The notes: a model not told the origin generated them from the letters alone. Numbered from the stretch's first letter, positions 7,112 to 15,110 are shown. The stretch: DNA of 64,000 nt from a virus (IMGVR_UViG_3300042691_032331:1-64000), one strand, 5' to 3'. Program-made: numbers and translations.

Positions 7112-7324
7112 ATGAATAATTTAATTGAAGAATTTGCAGAACAAGCAAAAGAATCAATTCCTAAAGGGATGTTTGCTCCTGATATGTGGATTAAAGAATA
7201 TAACAGACGGTTGGGCGAACTGATTGTAAGAGAGTGTGCTAAAATTGCAAACAACCCTGCACAGGGATGCTATTCAAGTTTTGGAGACAATGTATTAAAA
7301 CATTTTGGAATTGATAATGAATGA
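7112..7324 (+). CDS. FAELIV-family small protein, paralogue A
   Basis: The 70-residue protein has the pattern LGELIVRECA followed by a short linker and LKHFGI. The same core (F-A-E-L-I-V-x-E-C plus a terminal FGI/V) recurs at 7317, 56611, 56802, 57187 and 57462. It is predicted to be all-helical and cytoplasmic. Its 3' end overlaps paralogue B by 8 nt. Function unknown. Confidence 0.7.
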   Translation: MNNLIEEFAEQAKESIPKGMFAPDMWIKEYNRRLGELIVRECAKIANNPAQGCYSSFGDNVLKHFGIDNE

Positions 7325-7613
7325 ACTAATCCGATCACTGGCATTGCAGGCTCATAATGAGACACTTGTAGCATATAGGAATAGAATGGAAACTGAATTT
7401 GCAGGAGACGTAATTTTTTCAGATATGTACGACCAAAAATTTGCAGAATTGATTGTTAGAGAATGTGCTGGCATTTGTGATGATTATGGTATGCCTGACA
7501 GTACCAGTCAGACTGCAATGATACTATCAATGACAATTAAACATAAATTTGGAATTAAAGATGTTGATACAGAACTACGTAACCGTAGTACTTACTTCGG
7601 AAATAATCCATAA
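7317..7613 (+). CDS. FAELIV-family small protein, paralogue B
   Basis: The ATG at 7317 overlaps the stop of paralogue A. The 98-residue protein contains FAELIVRECAGICDDYGMP then TSQTAMILSMTIKHKFGI. This is nearly the same as the minus-strand gene at 56802, except for a C-terminal extension of about 15 residues. The high similarity suggests recent duplication or exchange within the genome. Confidence 0.75.
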   Translation: MNELIRSLALQAHNETLVAYRNRMETEFAGDVIFSDMYDQKFAELIVRECAGICDDYGMPDSTSQTAMILSMTIKHKFGIKDVDTELRNRSTYFGNNP

Positions 7614-7635
7614 ACTAACCAATTGGAGTTTAAAA

Positions 7636-7737
7636 ATGAGATTAATTGTATCTATAATTGCTTTCTTGCTAATTCCTATAGCAGCTATAGTTGTTGCATT
7701 TCAGGTCGCTAAAGTATTTGTCGAACATCATATGTAA
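7636..7737 (+). CDS. Small membrane protein (33 aa), duplicated elsewhere
   Basis: The ATG at 7636 lies after TTGGAGTTT. The 33-residue protein is one transmembrane helix with LIVSIIA, IAAIVVAFQVAK and VE. It matches the minus-strand protein at 57071 closely (MKLIVSIIA, ALVVAFQVAK), so this gene and its two upstream neighbours form a duplicated cassette. Confidence 0.65.
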   Translation: MRLIVSIIAFLLIPIAAIVVAFQVAKVFVEHHM

Positions 7738-7754
7738 CAATTTACCCAAAATAT

Positions 7755-7782
7755 TTTACTTTTATTGTAATTGCTGTATAAT
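7755..7782 (+). promoter_or_regulatory. Weak sigma70-like promoter
   Basis: TTTACT (7755-7760) and TATAAT (7777-7782) with 16 bp spacing, upstream of the SD and ATG at 7800. It lacks the TTGACAAWWAAT family core. Confidence 0.45.
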
Positions 7783-7799
7783 TTGTTAAGGAGATAGAA

Positions 7800-7979
7800 A
7801 TGCTTAATAAAATTGATCTTTTTACTATTAAATACTTTAAAGAAATTTCTTGGACAGTAATTTCTTTGTGTTGCTTGGCTGTAATTTTTTCTTTGCTTTC
7901 TGGGAACTTTTTTCTAGCTATAGTAAATGGAATGATTGCAATACTTAATTATATGAATTATATTAGTTACCGAGAATAA
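7800..7979 (+). CDS. Small membrane protein (59 aa)
   Basis: The start follows AAGGAGATAG. Two hydrophobic segments are visible (WTVISLCCLAVIFSLLSG and FFLAIVNGMIAIL), so two transmembrane helices with short polar ends. Next gene starts 3 nt after its stop. Function unknown; a holin-like role cannot be excluded. Confidence 0.6.
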   Translation: MLNKIDLFTIKYFKEISWTVISLCCLAVIFSLLSGNFFLAIVNGMIAILNYMNYISYRE

Positions 7980-7981
7980 TT

Positions 7982-8206
7982 ATGGAACGTTTTGGGGGAG
8001 TTTTTATGCCAATTATTTTGGTAGTTATGTTTGTATTTTTAGTAACATTTGTATATGGTATAGTTACAAACAAAACTTATGATGATGAGGATGATACTGT
8101 TACAATAACATTTAATTGTAGCCAAGTTTTGGCTATGGAAGAACAGTATCCTCCCTTTGTAGTAACACAATGTAAAAAAATTAAAAATACAGGAACATTT
8201 AAATGA
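7982..8206 (+). CDS. Membrane-anchored small protein (74 aa)
   Basis: An N-terminal transmembrane segment (MPIILVVMFVFLVTFVYGIV, about 9-28) is followed by an acidic stretch (YDDEDDT) and a soluble tail with two Cys. An internal ATG at 8006 is possible. The stop overlaps the next start (AAATGA). Confidence 0.55.
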   Translation: MERFGGVFMPIILVVMFVFLVTFVYGIVTNKTYDDEDDTVTITFNCSQVLAMEEQYPPFVVTQCKKIKNTGTFK

Positions 8207-8643
8207 AATCTTATACTGCCGTTGTTATTGAAGAAAACGGGGAATACATTGTTCCTTTGCCACAAGAATTGCTAGATGAAGTGGGCTGGCATGAGGGAGA
8301 CACAATTGACTGGCGTGAAGAAAATGGTTCCTTTGTTTTGACTAAAAAAGAAGAAACAGAGTGGGTAATGGTTGAGACAGTGCAACTGTTCAGACACCGT
8401 TATATGGTTGAAGTACCAAAAGGTAAAAGTGAATATGCACTTGACACCGTTACATGTGGGGAAGCAAAAGAATTTAGCCAACAACATTTAGATGAAGTAA
8501 TTTCTAGCCATAGAGTAGTTACGATGGATGAGGCTTTAGAAATCTTTGACAAAGACAATGATTATTGTAAATCATGGGATAAAGAAACAAAAATCAAAAA
8601 TATGTTTACAAAAATCGGAGAGAAGTATGATCCGCTACGATGA
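8203..8643 (+). CDS. AbrB/SpoVT-like domain protein
   Basis: The 146-residue protein starts with a swapped-hairpin AbrB-like domain: IVPLPQELLDEVGWHEGDTI then a short strand ending FVLTKK (about 16-50), the usual DNA-binding antitoxin fold. A second soluble domain of about 90 residues follows and is not recognised. A shorter AbrB-like protein is at 24345. It may be a transcription regulator of the early region; inference. Confidence 0.7.
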   Translation: MKSYTAVVIEENGEYIVPLPQELLDEVGWHEGDTIDWREENGSFVLTKKEETEWVMVETVQLFRHRYMVEVPKGKSEYALDTVTCGEAKEFSQQHLDEVISSHRVVTMDEALEIFDKDNDYCKSWDKETKIKNMFTKIGEKYDPLR

Positions 8644-8860
8644 CAAAGCTAAAATTACCTGCGTAGATAACGGTGAAGAGATCGTAGCCGAAATTTTAGA
8701 ATTTAAACCTAATGCTATATTAAGTGTAAGTTTGGATAGAAAAATTAAACTTATACTTAAGTATAATGCCAATGCCGACGAGTATCAAGCTGAACTATAC
8801 GGAAGGACTTTTATTAGTAAAGGTCCTAAAAGTTCCCACGTGACACAAGCCAAACGATAA
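8627..8860 (+). CDS. Hypothetical protein (77 aa)
   Basis: The ATG at 8627 has an SD (GGAGAG) and overlaps the end of the AbrB-like gene by 17 nt. The protein is beta-rich, with repeated strands (AKITCVDNGEEIVAEILEF, ILSVSLDRKIKLIL), suggesting a small barrel. Function unknown. Confidence 0.6.
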   Translation: MIRYDDKAKITCVDNGEEIVAEILEFKPNAILSVSLDRKIKLILKYNANADEYQAELYGRTFISKGPKSSHVTQAKR

Positions 8861-8867
8861 ATTTTAG

Positions 8868-8896
8868 TTGACAATAAATACCATTTCGTATATAAT
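8868..8896 (+). promoter_or_regulatory. Early-type promoter, leaderless gene downstream
   Basis: TTGACA (8868-8873), 17 bp, TATAAT (8891-8896); the core reads TTGACAATAAAT. The predicted start is about 8903, only a few nt before the ATG at 8906. Confidence 0.75.
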
Positions 8897-8905
8897 TATG
8901 GTATT

Positions 8906-9064
8906 ATGAAACGTGAAACTATTACATTTATGACAAGCCGCCCTAAGCATAGGGCGCATCGTGTTCTTTTTGACAACGAACTTCCGTTTCGTCCAAAAGT
9001 TGTCAAAAGCAAAACGTTGTATAAAAGACAACAAAAACACAAAAAATCTACGCCCGAAATTTGA
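8906..9064 (+). CDS. Short basic protein (52 aa)
   Basis: The protein is rich in Lys, Arg and His (RPKHRAHRV, KSKTLYKRQQKHKK), so nucleic-acid binding is plausible. No SD is present; the -10 box ends 9 nt before the ATG. Its TGA stop is part of the next -35 box. Confidence 0.55.
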   Translation: MKRETITFMTSRPKHRAHRVLFDNELPFRPKVVKSKTLYKRQQKHKKSTPEI

Positions 9065-9089
9065 CAATAAATCCATAATTTGCTATACT
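9061..9089 (+). promoter_or_regulatory. Early-type promoter with conserved downstream element
   Basis: TTGACA (9061-9066), 17 bp, TATACT (9084-9089), followed by CGGTATAGTGAATAACAAGG before the start codon. This downstream block recurs at 9314, 10155, 40087 and 60169. Confidence 0.82.
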
Positions 9090-9119
9090 AACGGTATAGT
9101 GAATAACAAGGAGAACAAA

Positions 9120-9308
9120 ATGTCAGAACGTATCTTAAAAGCAATACCCGATGTAGGATATGTCAGTGTTGACAGGGAAGCAAGCCCAGGCAACGGATCC
9201 TTTTGTGTTGTATATTTTGCAACAGATTACAATGCTTGCGGTTTTGATACTTTCCAAGAAGCTTGGGAAGAACTTGAACTTTTGGTTGACATTTATTCCA
9301 AAGTTTGA
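9120..9308 (+). CDS. Hypothetical protein (62 aa)
   Basis: The ATG at 9120 follows CAAGGAGAACAAA. The protein has a beta region (VGYVSVDREA, FCVVYFATDY) and a helix (TFQEAWEELELLVDIY). The early promoter of the next gene lies inside its 3' end. Confidence 0.7.
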   Translation: MSERILKAIPDVGYVSVDREASPGNGSFCVVYFATDYNACGFDTFQEAWEELELLVDIYSKV

Positions 9309-9314
9309 TATTAT
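9286..9314 (+). promoter_or_regulatory. Early-type promoter inside coding sequence
   Basis: TTGACA (9286-9291), 17 bp, TATTAT (9309-9314), followed by the same ACGGTATAGTGAATAACAAG block. The -35 box and spacer lie within the last codons of the upstream gene. Confidence 0.78.
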
Positions 9315-9344
9315 AACGGTATAGTGAATAACAAGGAGCGATAA

Positions 9345-9617
9345 ATGACTACAGCATTTCAAGGTTTGACTACTCAGGAAATTCGTGAAGTTTCTATGTA
9401 CGGTTGCACAGAGCAGAAATTGCGTAAATCGGTTGAGGACAGTATTACTTTTAAATTGTCAGGTCCACTAATGGTCGCTGCAAGTATGTTGTCTGATGCA
9501 CAAGAAATGATTTGCACAGAATACGGTGAGGTTACTGATAATCGTGCAGAGGAAGCACGACAGGCTATTAATCGTGCAAAATTTATTATGTTCACTTATG
9601 CTATGGAGGACAAATAA
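9345..9617 (+). CDS. Hypothetical protein (90 aa)
   Basis: Predicted all-helical and soluble. It contains TTQEIREVSMYG, LMVAASMLSDAQEMI and EEARQAINRAKFIM, a run that could dimerise. SD is AAGGAG. Its stop overlaps the next start (TAATG), giving a three-gene unit up to 10092. Confidence 0.7.
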   Translation: MTTAFQGLTTQEIREVSMYGCTEQKLRKSVEDSITFKLSGPLMVAASMLSDAQEMICTEYGEVTDNRAEEARQAINRAKFIMFTYAMEDK

Positions 9618-9817
9618 TGGCTAATACTTATGTGTTTAGGCAAATTGCATATATCACAATTGAAGTTGAAGCAAACAATGAGGAATCAGCATACGAAAAA
9701 GTGTGCGAAATGGATCCCCTAACAGGTGACATAGATTACGAAGAACCTGAGTTGCAGTATATTGAAGATAAAAACGGTAAACTTCTTTGGGATATGTATG
9801 AAGGAGACTTAGTATAA
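9617..9817 (+). CDS. Hypothetical acidic protein (66 aa)
   Basis: The protein reads TYVFRQIAYITIEVEAN then NEESAYEKVCEMD, a beta-beta-alpha pattern shared with those at 6567 and 10601, followed by an acidic tail. TAATG junctions flank both ends. Function unknown. Confidence 0.68.
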   Translation: MANTYVFRQIAYITIEVEANNEESAYEKVCEMDPLTGDIDYEEPELQYIEDKNGKLLWDMYEGDLV

Positions 9818-10092
9818 TGGTTACTATTCAGCAAATTAATGAAACTATAATGTTTGGTGACTTGACAAATGTACAATTGGATTCAATTGTAAGTGCAATC
9901 AAGTTTAAGCGTACCCAATTGGTTAATTCGAATAAACGTAGTATGACAATTGGTACGGACGTTAAATTTACTAATAATCGCACTGGTCAGACTGTAACAG
10001 GTAAAGTGACCTCAATTAAGACCAAAAACGTAATTGTGAGCACAGGAGTAAGTAACTGGAAAGTGCCCGCTAATATGTTAGAAATTGTATAA
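9817..10092 (+). CDS. Hypothetical protein with SH3/KOW-like C-terminal half
   Basis: The N-terminal half is helical (QQINETIMF, LDSIVSAIKFKR). The C-terminal half reads IGTDVKFTNN, VTGKVTSIKTKNVIV and KVPANMLEIV, a five-strand barrel pattern like KOW or SH3-type RNA/protein-binding modules. The function is inference. Confidence 0.65.
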   Translation: MVTIQQINETIMFGDLTNVQLDSIVSAIKFKRTQLVNSNKRSMTIGTDVKFTNNRTGQTVTGKVTSIKTKNVIVSTGVSNWKVPANMLEIV

Positions 10093-10107
10093 CATTGTTA
10101 TCAAATT

Positions 10108-10131
10108 GTCAACCTTAGCAAAAAGGTTGAC
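10108..10131 (+). repeat. Inverted repeat overlapping a -35 box
   Basis: GTCAACCTT (10108-10116) and AAGGTTGAC (10123-10131) form a perfect 9-bp inverted repeat with a 6-nt loop. The right arm includes the TTGAC of the next promoter. There is no T-run, so an operator or a transcript-end hairpin are both possible. Confidence 0.6.
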
Positions 10132-10155
10132 AATAAATGGGTTCGGTGCTATAAT
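10127..10155 (+). promoter_or_regulatory. Early-type promoter with downstream element
   Basis: TTGACA (10127-10132), 17 bp, TATAAT (10150-10155), then CGGTATAGTCAATAACAAGG and ATG at 10186. Confidence 0.82.
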
Positions 10156-10185
10156 ATCGGTATAGTCAATAACAAGGAGAAGCAA

Positions 10186-10599
10186 ATGGCATATATGTCT
10201 CAGGAACGTAAAGCAAAAATCGCCCCAGTTGTTAAGGCAATCATGAAAAAGTATGGTGTCAAGGGTACTTTGTCAGTTCGTAATCATATGACATTGTGCT
10301 TGAATATTAAGTCTGGAGCTATTGATTTTATCGGTAACTACAATAGTTTCAATGTTGACAACCCGCGTTATGCATCTTACGGTGGATTTACTCCTGCAAA
10401 GGAATATATTGATGTTAACCCGTATTGGTACAAGGAACACTTTGACGGTGTTGCAAGAAAGTTTCTTGAGGAAGTGATTCCAGCAATGAATGCAGGCAAT
10501 CATGACAATAGCGATATTCAAACTGATTATTTTGATGTGGGCTGGTACATTGATGTGAATATTGGTCGTTGGGACAAGCCCTACACTTTGGAGAAATAA
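10186..10599 (+). CDS. Hypothetical protein (137 aa), possible LPD29-like
   Basis: The N-terminus reads QERKAKIAPVVKAIMKKYGV then TLSVRNHMTLCLNI; the C-terminus has YFDVGWYIDVNIGRWDKPY. The layout recalls the polyvalent-protein-associated LPD29 domain found in phage and mobile-element proteins, but that match is from memory and weak. The gene has its own early promoter and SD. Confidence 0.65.
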   Translation: MAYMSQERKAKIAPVVKAIMKKYGVKGTLSVRNHMTLCLNIKSGAIDFIGNYNSFNVDNPRYASYGGFTPAKEYIDVNPYWYKEHFDGVARKFLEEVIPAMNAGNHDNSDIQTDYFDVGWYIDVNIGRWDKPYTLEK

Positions 10600-10600
10600 A

Positions 10601-10747
10601 ATGCGTACATTTCGAGTTCGACTTTTTTTGAGTAACAGTAATTTTACGGACACTTTGATTGTTGCAGAAAATTGGTTTGTAGCACAGAATCTTGCAATGG
10701 GTCAAAGTCCAGTTGGTCGTGCAATTATTTTGGGCGAGTTCTCTTAA
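10601..10747 (+). CDS. Short hypothetical protein (48 aa)
   Basis: The ATG at 10601, one base after the preceding stop, is preferred over an upstream start inside the previous gene; TTGGAG in the upstream coding end can serve as SD. The pattern FRVRLFLSN then LIVAENWFVAQNLAMG matches the small beta-beta-alpha proteins at 6567 and 9617. Confidence 0.6.
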   Translation: MRTFRVRLFLSNSNFTDTLIVAENWFVAQNLAMGQSPVGRAIILGEFS

Positions 10748-10756
10748 TTTTGGTAA

Positions 10757-10800
10757 CACAAGTGGTTGACAGTAATGACCACTTGTGCTATCATTATACT
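10757..10800 (+). promoter_or_regulatory. Early-type promoter embraced by an inverted repeat
   Basis: TTGACA (10766-10771) is followed after 17 bp by TATCAT (10789-10794), with TATACT at 10795-10800 as an alternative. CACAAGTGG (10757-10765) and CCACTTGTG (10779-10787) form a perfect 9-bp inverted repeat that encloses the -35 box, suggesting an operator. Confidence 0.65.
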
Positions 10801-10848
10801 TGTAGTACATAAACTTTCTTTTTATTAACCTTTCATAAAGGACATATT

Positions 10849-11184
10849 ATGAGCAATACTTTTAAAGTAGCAGGTATCACAACACACAACGGCAACAGTA
10901 AGGTTCGATTTACTGACGATATGATTCGCCGTGTTAAGCAGTTTACTAAAGGTGGTGCAACACGAATCGATCTTATCGAACTCCCTAGCGAGATGACTAA
11001 GGTTGAGGCACTTAAGTATCTAATGAGTCATGGTGACTTTCAAAATCCCGATGATCAGGCTCTTTTGACTGATGCACTTGCCGATCGTGAGAAAGTAAAG
11101 ACTGAAGTAAAAGTAAAAGCAACAAAGCCTAGCCTTGACAAAATTAAGGCACGTGGCAAAAAAGCAGAAGCAGTAACACAGTAA
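10849..11184 (+). CDS. Hypothetical protein (111 aa) with basic C-terminus
   Basis: The N-terminal 85 residues form a soluble domain (VRFTDDMIRRVKQF, TKVEALKYLMSHGDF, DDQALLTDALADRE). The C-terminal 25 residues are Lys-rich (VKVKATKPSLDKIKARGKK), a likely disordered nucleic-acid-binding tail. The 5' UTR of about 45 nt is longer than its neighbours' and has SD AAAGGA. Confidence 0.7.
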   Translation: MSNTFKVAGITTHNGNSKVRFTDDMIRRVKQFTKGGATRIDLIELPSEMTKVEALKYLMSHGDFQNPDDQALLTDALADREKVKTEVKVKATKPSLDKIKARGKKAEAVTQ

Positions 11185-11185
11185 C

Positions 11186-11212
11186 GCAATACGGGGCGAA
11201 AGCCCCTATTGC
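11186..11212 (+). terminator. Stable hairpin between genes
   Basis: GCAATA-C-GGGGC (11186-11197), GAAA loop, GCCCC-TATTGC (11202-11212). No T-run follows, so it may be a processing or attenuation hairpin rather than a classic terminator. Confidence 0.5.
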
Positions 11213-11233
11213 CATTTATAATAGGGAACCAAA

Positions 11234-11422
11234 ATGAAGTTAAGCGATAAATTACAAAAGGTAAACGACAACTTAACAGTTTATCTTTACGACAATGGCT
11301 TCATGGTAGAAATTTCAGGTCGTGATCATGAGGACAGTTGGACAGGTGCTAAAATTGTTTGCGAATCAATTGATCAGGTTATGGAACTTATCAGTGAAGC
11401 TACTACTATGGAAAGGGACTGA
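11234..11422 (+). CDS. Hypothetical protein (62 aa)
   Basis: It has a strand-rich centre (NLTVYLYDNGFMVEISGRD) and a C-terminal helix (SIDQVMELISEA). Stop and next start overlap (TGATG). Function unknown. Confidence 0.65.
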   Translation: MKLSDKLQKVNDNLTVYLYDNGFMVEISGRDHEDSWTGAKIVCESIDQVMELISEATTMERD

Positions 11423-11652
11423 TGCAAGTACAACATTGGACAAAGCTAAACGATTATACCAACAATCGTAGAAAATTTAATCCTGCTAATGCAGATGATC
11501 TAAAAGCCCTAGGCTTTTTTAAAAAACATGGACACTGGGAGAATAGTTGTCCCTTTCATCTAGAATGGCCGTTTCAAGATATAGTAACAATGTGTCAGAG
11601 TAAATATACTGACTATATGCTAAGTAAACTAGCTAACAAAAAAGCCGCTTAA
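11422..11652 (+). CDS. Hypothetical protein (76 aa)
   Basis: It contains NPANADDLKALGFFKKHG then WENSCPFHLEWPFQDI and a helical tail. It is the last gene of the rightward early block and ends in the bidirectional terminator. Function unknown. Confidence 0.68.
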   Translation: MQVQHWTKLNDYTNNRRKFNPANADDLKALGFFKKHGHWENSCPFHLEWPFQDIVTMCQSKYTDYMLSKLANKKAA

Positions 11653-11665
11653 GCGGCTTTTTTTT
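11638..11665. terminator. Bidirectional intrinsic terminator
   Basis: An A-run, GCCGC, TTAA loop, GCGGC and eight T lie between the rightward early genes and the leftward tail-fibre gene, and can end both transcripts. Confidence 0.92.
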
Positions 11666-14600
11666 ATATTAGGCGTTCTATACTAATACCCCATTGACTA
11701 CCTGATGTGCCTAATCTGTTTACTGTAATTTGATACATTTTTGGATTTGGAGTTTGATCTCCGATCACACATCTACAACCACTTCCTTGATTACTCATTG
11801 CTCCGCTAGCTGTACTAAATCCTGAGCTTAATGGTAAGTTTACCCAGTTAGATACAGCAATGCTTCCGCTTGTGTAAGTTTCTGTCCAGCCTGTTCCTTG
11901 CCAACTTCCAGATGTTAACTGCAAGTTTAATTGATTTGTTGAACTTGTAACACTTACTTGTAAATCGTCTAATGTAACTGTAGTATCTGCCGCTACTAGT
12001 CCAAATGCTCTACGAATGATATTTGAATCAATACCATTAGCAATAACATTACCAGTAGTAACATTACCAGTAGTACTAATCGTATTACTTCCAAAGCTTG
12101 CTAAGAATGTAGAGACATCACTATTGCTATAACTACTTCCGCCTGGTGCTGCTGCAAATACACCATTGCCATACAATACATTACTTGCATTACTATCGAA
12201 ATTAACACCTGAAACATTACCAAATGCTGGCGTACCATTAGCAAAGTTAATTGCTACTGTATTGTTAGGCAATACAAAGTTACCATTATAATCGAATCTC
12301 CAATTATATCCAACAGTGTTACCAACATCATAACTGTTAATGCTTACACGATGATAACCGTCATCTATTTGTACAAAGGTCTGTTCACCACCTAAGTATA
12401 ATAATGTGTTTGATGCATCTTGTACGCCACCTGCACGAATATGAATATGATTAGGACCTGTTGGGTCAACAATTAAATATCTATCGTCGTTTGTTGTCTT
12501 ATCAGGATATAATTGCAATGTGCTTAATCCGCTTGAATCACCAGCACTATTTGGTACACTCTTTATAAATGAATTACCATCTGCTAACTCAAAATTACCT
12601 GTGTCGGTAAATCCCCAAGTATAAGGAATTATGTTTCCAGAATCTACACTTCTAATGAAAGTATTACCTAAACTACCTACTGTAACATTACCTATGCTTG
12701 GGCTATAGATTTCTGCATTTTGTGGTAATTGTAGTATATTGCCTTGACCTGTAAATGTCCATACACCACCTGGTCCATTGGTGCTAGCTGGAATAATAAT
12801 TTCTACAAGACCAGCTGATGCGTTCGCCCCTCCTGTTCCTGTTGCTAAAGTTATAGCTCCGCCGTTCGCTGCCTCAAGGGTTGAAGCTCCTGATTGTATT
12901 GAAACATAACCCGGAGTTGACCCTAATAATGTATTACCACCGTTATCTCCGGCACTTCCGGCTTGAATTTCTACATATCCTCCAACTCCTGCAGTAGCAC
13001 TTGCACTTGCAGTTCCACCTGGGCCACCTCGTAATCTAACAGTACCGCCATCTCCGGCATTAACTACATTTGCAGCTCCGCCATCTCCTGCGTAGAATCT
13101 AAAATCTCCTCCACTACCTGAACCAGCTATACCATCATCTGCTGCTCCATCACCAGCATAGATATTGATATCACCACCTTCCGAAGTGTCACCAAGAATA
13201 CGATCCTTACCTTGCAAGATAATGTCATCACCTGATTGTATTTGTATATCTGAATTAGTTAAATTATTATCTAACCACATCGCTGATGTACCTGATATCA
13301 CTCCAGGTATGGTAAGAATACCAGTATCATCAAATATATAACTATATGTGTTTGCAGTTACATTTACATTACCGTTTGCTGTTGCTATATCAACTGTACT
13401 AACACCATTGACAATATTACTTGATGGCGCTGCGGTTGCAGTGACACCTGTAAGTAAGCTACCGTCACCTATAAAGTAATTACCATACACATTACCAAAA
13501 TGATTTGTACTATTACCTAAATCCATTGTTGCATTAGCATATGGAACTAATGTGTTTGTATTATGAACATAACGGAATTTTTCGTCACTTGCTAAGAAAC
13601 CACCCGCACCAAATACAATATCATTGTGTGAACCTGTACTATCTGTAGCAATAACTAAATTACCACCTTTGCCGCCACCATTTACTGCACTAGCAAAAAT
13701 GTAGCCATCTTCTGGTTTTGTAATAGTATAACTCGGATCGCTAAAACTAGATCCTGCCATACCCATGTCCATCCAACCATGGTCATCACTAACACCTGGA
13801 TAAGCATCACTATAGGCTATCCAGTCACTACTGCCATTGGAATCGGAATTTATAATTGCAGCCTGAACATATGTAGCACCTGTGGTTTTTGCAATAATAA
13901 CTGGATTAGTTAGTACACCTTGTGCAATGCTGTCTGCACCAGCATATAATGTACCTTGTGAGTATATGTTACTCGTAGAGTGTATATGAACTCCATGTAT
14001 ATTTGATTGGGAACTAATACCACCAACTACTCGTAGTGCACCATTGGTTGTATTTGTACTAGGTTGTGAATTTGATACAGTTAAAATACCATTACTACCT
14101 ATGCCTGTATTACCGTTAACCGTTAATCCATCTAATATACCTATGCTTGTAATATTAGCCTGTACAGCATTAGTTACGTTACCTGCATATGCTGCATAGT
14201 TTGCATTAGCAACTGTACCTGTAATGTTTGCTCCAGTTAATGAAGTAAGTGTAGAGCCATTGCCTATGAAATGACTAGCTGTTATATTACCTGTTGAATT
14301 TAAACTTACTAATGTTCCTACGCTTGTGATATTTGGTTGTGCGCCATCTAATACCGTATTTGCAAATGAAGCACTGTTTGCGCTTCCTGCTGTAGTAGCA
14401 GTTGTTGCGCTACCTACAGTACCAGTTACATTTGCACCATTTAAATTAGTTAGATTTGCACCGCTACCTTCAAACAATGTCGATGTAGCAGTACCATTTA
14501 CAGTTAATCCTTGTAATGTACCTACACTTGTGATATTACCTTGTGCACCGTTTGTTACTGTGCCTGCTGTTGTAGCAGTTGTAGCAGTATTGGCAGTGTT

Positions 14601-15110
14601 TGCACTTTCAGCACTTGTAGCGAGTGATACTGCACCAACTACATAGCTACCTGTTAATGTTGTTAGTCCAGCGCCATTGCCGGACACTTCTGTGAAAACT
14701 GCGACATTGCCTGAAATGTTTCCTGTGTATGTAGGAAGATATGCTGCAACGTTTGAGTTGCCGTATGAGCCAGGTCCAAATGCCCAATTAGCGCCATTAG
14801 CATACTTTAAATTGTCTGTTAGAATAGCATTAGCTGCTAAATTTCCTGCAACAGCAACACTGTCTGTGCTAGGATTATATGTGAAACCACTGTCACCTTG
14901 AAGTCTGTCGTTTAAATTATACTGTACTTGATATGATTCTCCACCTGCAACGTCATTATTAATTACGTTCGTTACTTGTTCTGTTGTATTAGTAATGTAT
15001 ATTGATGCATTACCAACTAATGGTGGAATATTAGATGCTGTCTCAGCGTAAACTGATAATCCAGCATCAGCTCCTGTATTTATTATTGTTTGTGGTGGGG
15101 TTGTTGCCAT
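11664..15110 (-). CDS. Long tail-fibre-like structural protein (1148 aa)
   Basis: Low-complexity beta-rich protein, very high in Gly, Asn, Thr, Ser and Ala. Residues from about 170 to 320 hold repeats built on NITSVGTLxxLTVNG and TATTAxTAxS, as in fibres of many aquatic myoviruses. The middle (600-800) has GDGGAAN-type and GGxVxIQAG loops; the last 120 residues look like a distinct tip ending ISIERLI. No intramolecular chaperone motif is evident. A late promoter and SD AGGAG precede the start. Likely on the virion surface and used in adsorption; exact position unknown. Confidence 0.82.
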   Translation of the reverse strand: MATTPPQTIINTGADAGLSVYAETASNIPPLVGNASIYITNTTEQVTNVINNDVAGGESYQVQYNLNDRLQGDSGFTYNPSTDSVAVAGNLAANAILTDNLKYANGANWAFGPGSYGNSNVAAYLPTYTGNISGNVAVFTEVSGNGAGLTTLTGSYVVGAVSLATSAESANTANTATTATTAGTVTNGAQGNITSVGTLQGLTVNGTATSTLFEGSGANLTNLNGANVTGTVGSATTATTAGSANSASFANTVLDGAQPNITSVGTLVSLNSTGNITASHFIGNGSTLTSLTGANITGTVANANYAAYAGNVTNAVQANITSIGILDGLTVNGNTGIGSNGILTVSNSQPSTNTTNGALRVVGGISSQSNIHGVHIHSTSNIYSQGTLYAGADSIAQGVLTNPVIIAKTTGATYVQAAIINSDSNGSSDWIAYSDAYPGVSDDHGWMDMGMAGSSFSDPSYTITKPEDGYIFASAVNGGGKGGNLVIATDSTGSHNDIVFGAGGFLASDEKFRYVHNTNTLVPYANATMDLGNSTNHFGNVYGNYFIGDGSLLTGVTATAAPSSNIVNGVSTVDIATANGNVNVTANTYSYIFDDTGILTIPGVISGTSAMWLDNNLTNSDIQIQSGDDIILQGKDRILGDTSEGGDINIYAGDGAADDGIAGSGSGGDFRFYAGDGGAANVVNAGDGGTVRLRGGPGGTASASATAGVGGYVEIQAGSAGDNGGNTLLGSTPGYVSIQSGASTLEAANGGAITLATGTGGANASAGLVEIIIPASTNGPGGVWTFTGQGNILQLPQNAEIYSPSIGNVTVGSLGNTFIRSVDSGNIIPYTWGFTDTGNFELADGNSFIKSVPNSAGDSSGLSTLQLYPDKTTNDDRYLIVDPTGPNHIHIRAGGVQDASNTLLYLGGEQTFVQIDDGYHRVSINSYDVGNTVGYNWRFDYNGNFVLPNNTVAINFANGTPAFGNVSGVNFDSNASNVLYGNGVFAAAPGGSSYSNSDVSTFLASFGSNTISTTGNVTTGNVIANGIDSNIIRRAFGLVAADTTVTLDDLQVSVTSSTNQLNLQLTSGSWQGTGWTETYTSGSIAVSNWVNLPLSSGFSTASGAMSNQGSGCRCVIGDQTPNPKMYQITVNRLGTSGSQWGISIERLI

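Noticed and set aside
8961-9119. Upstream in-frame extension of the 9120 gene
   Set aside because: The region holds the 8906 gene in another frame and the 9061 promoter; the SD lies just before 9120.
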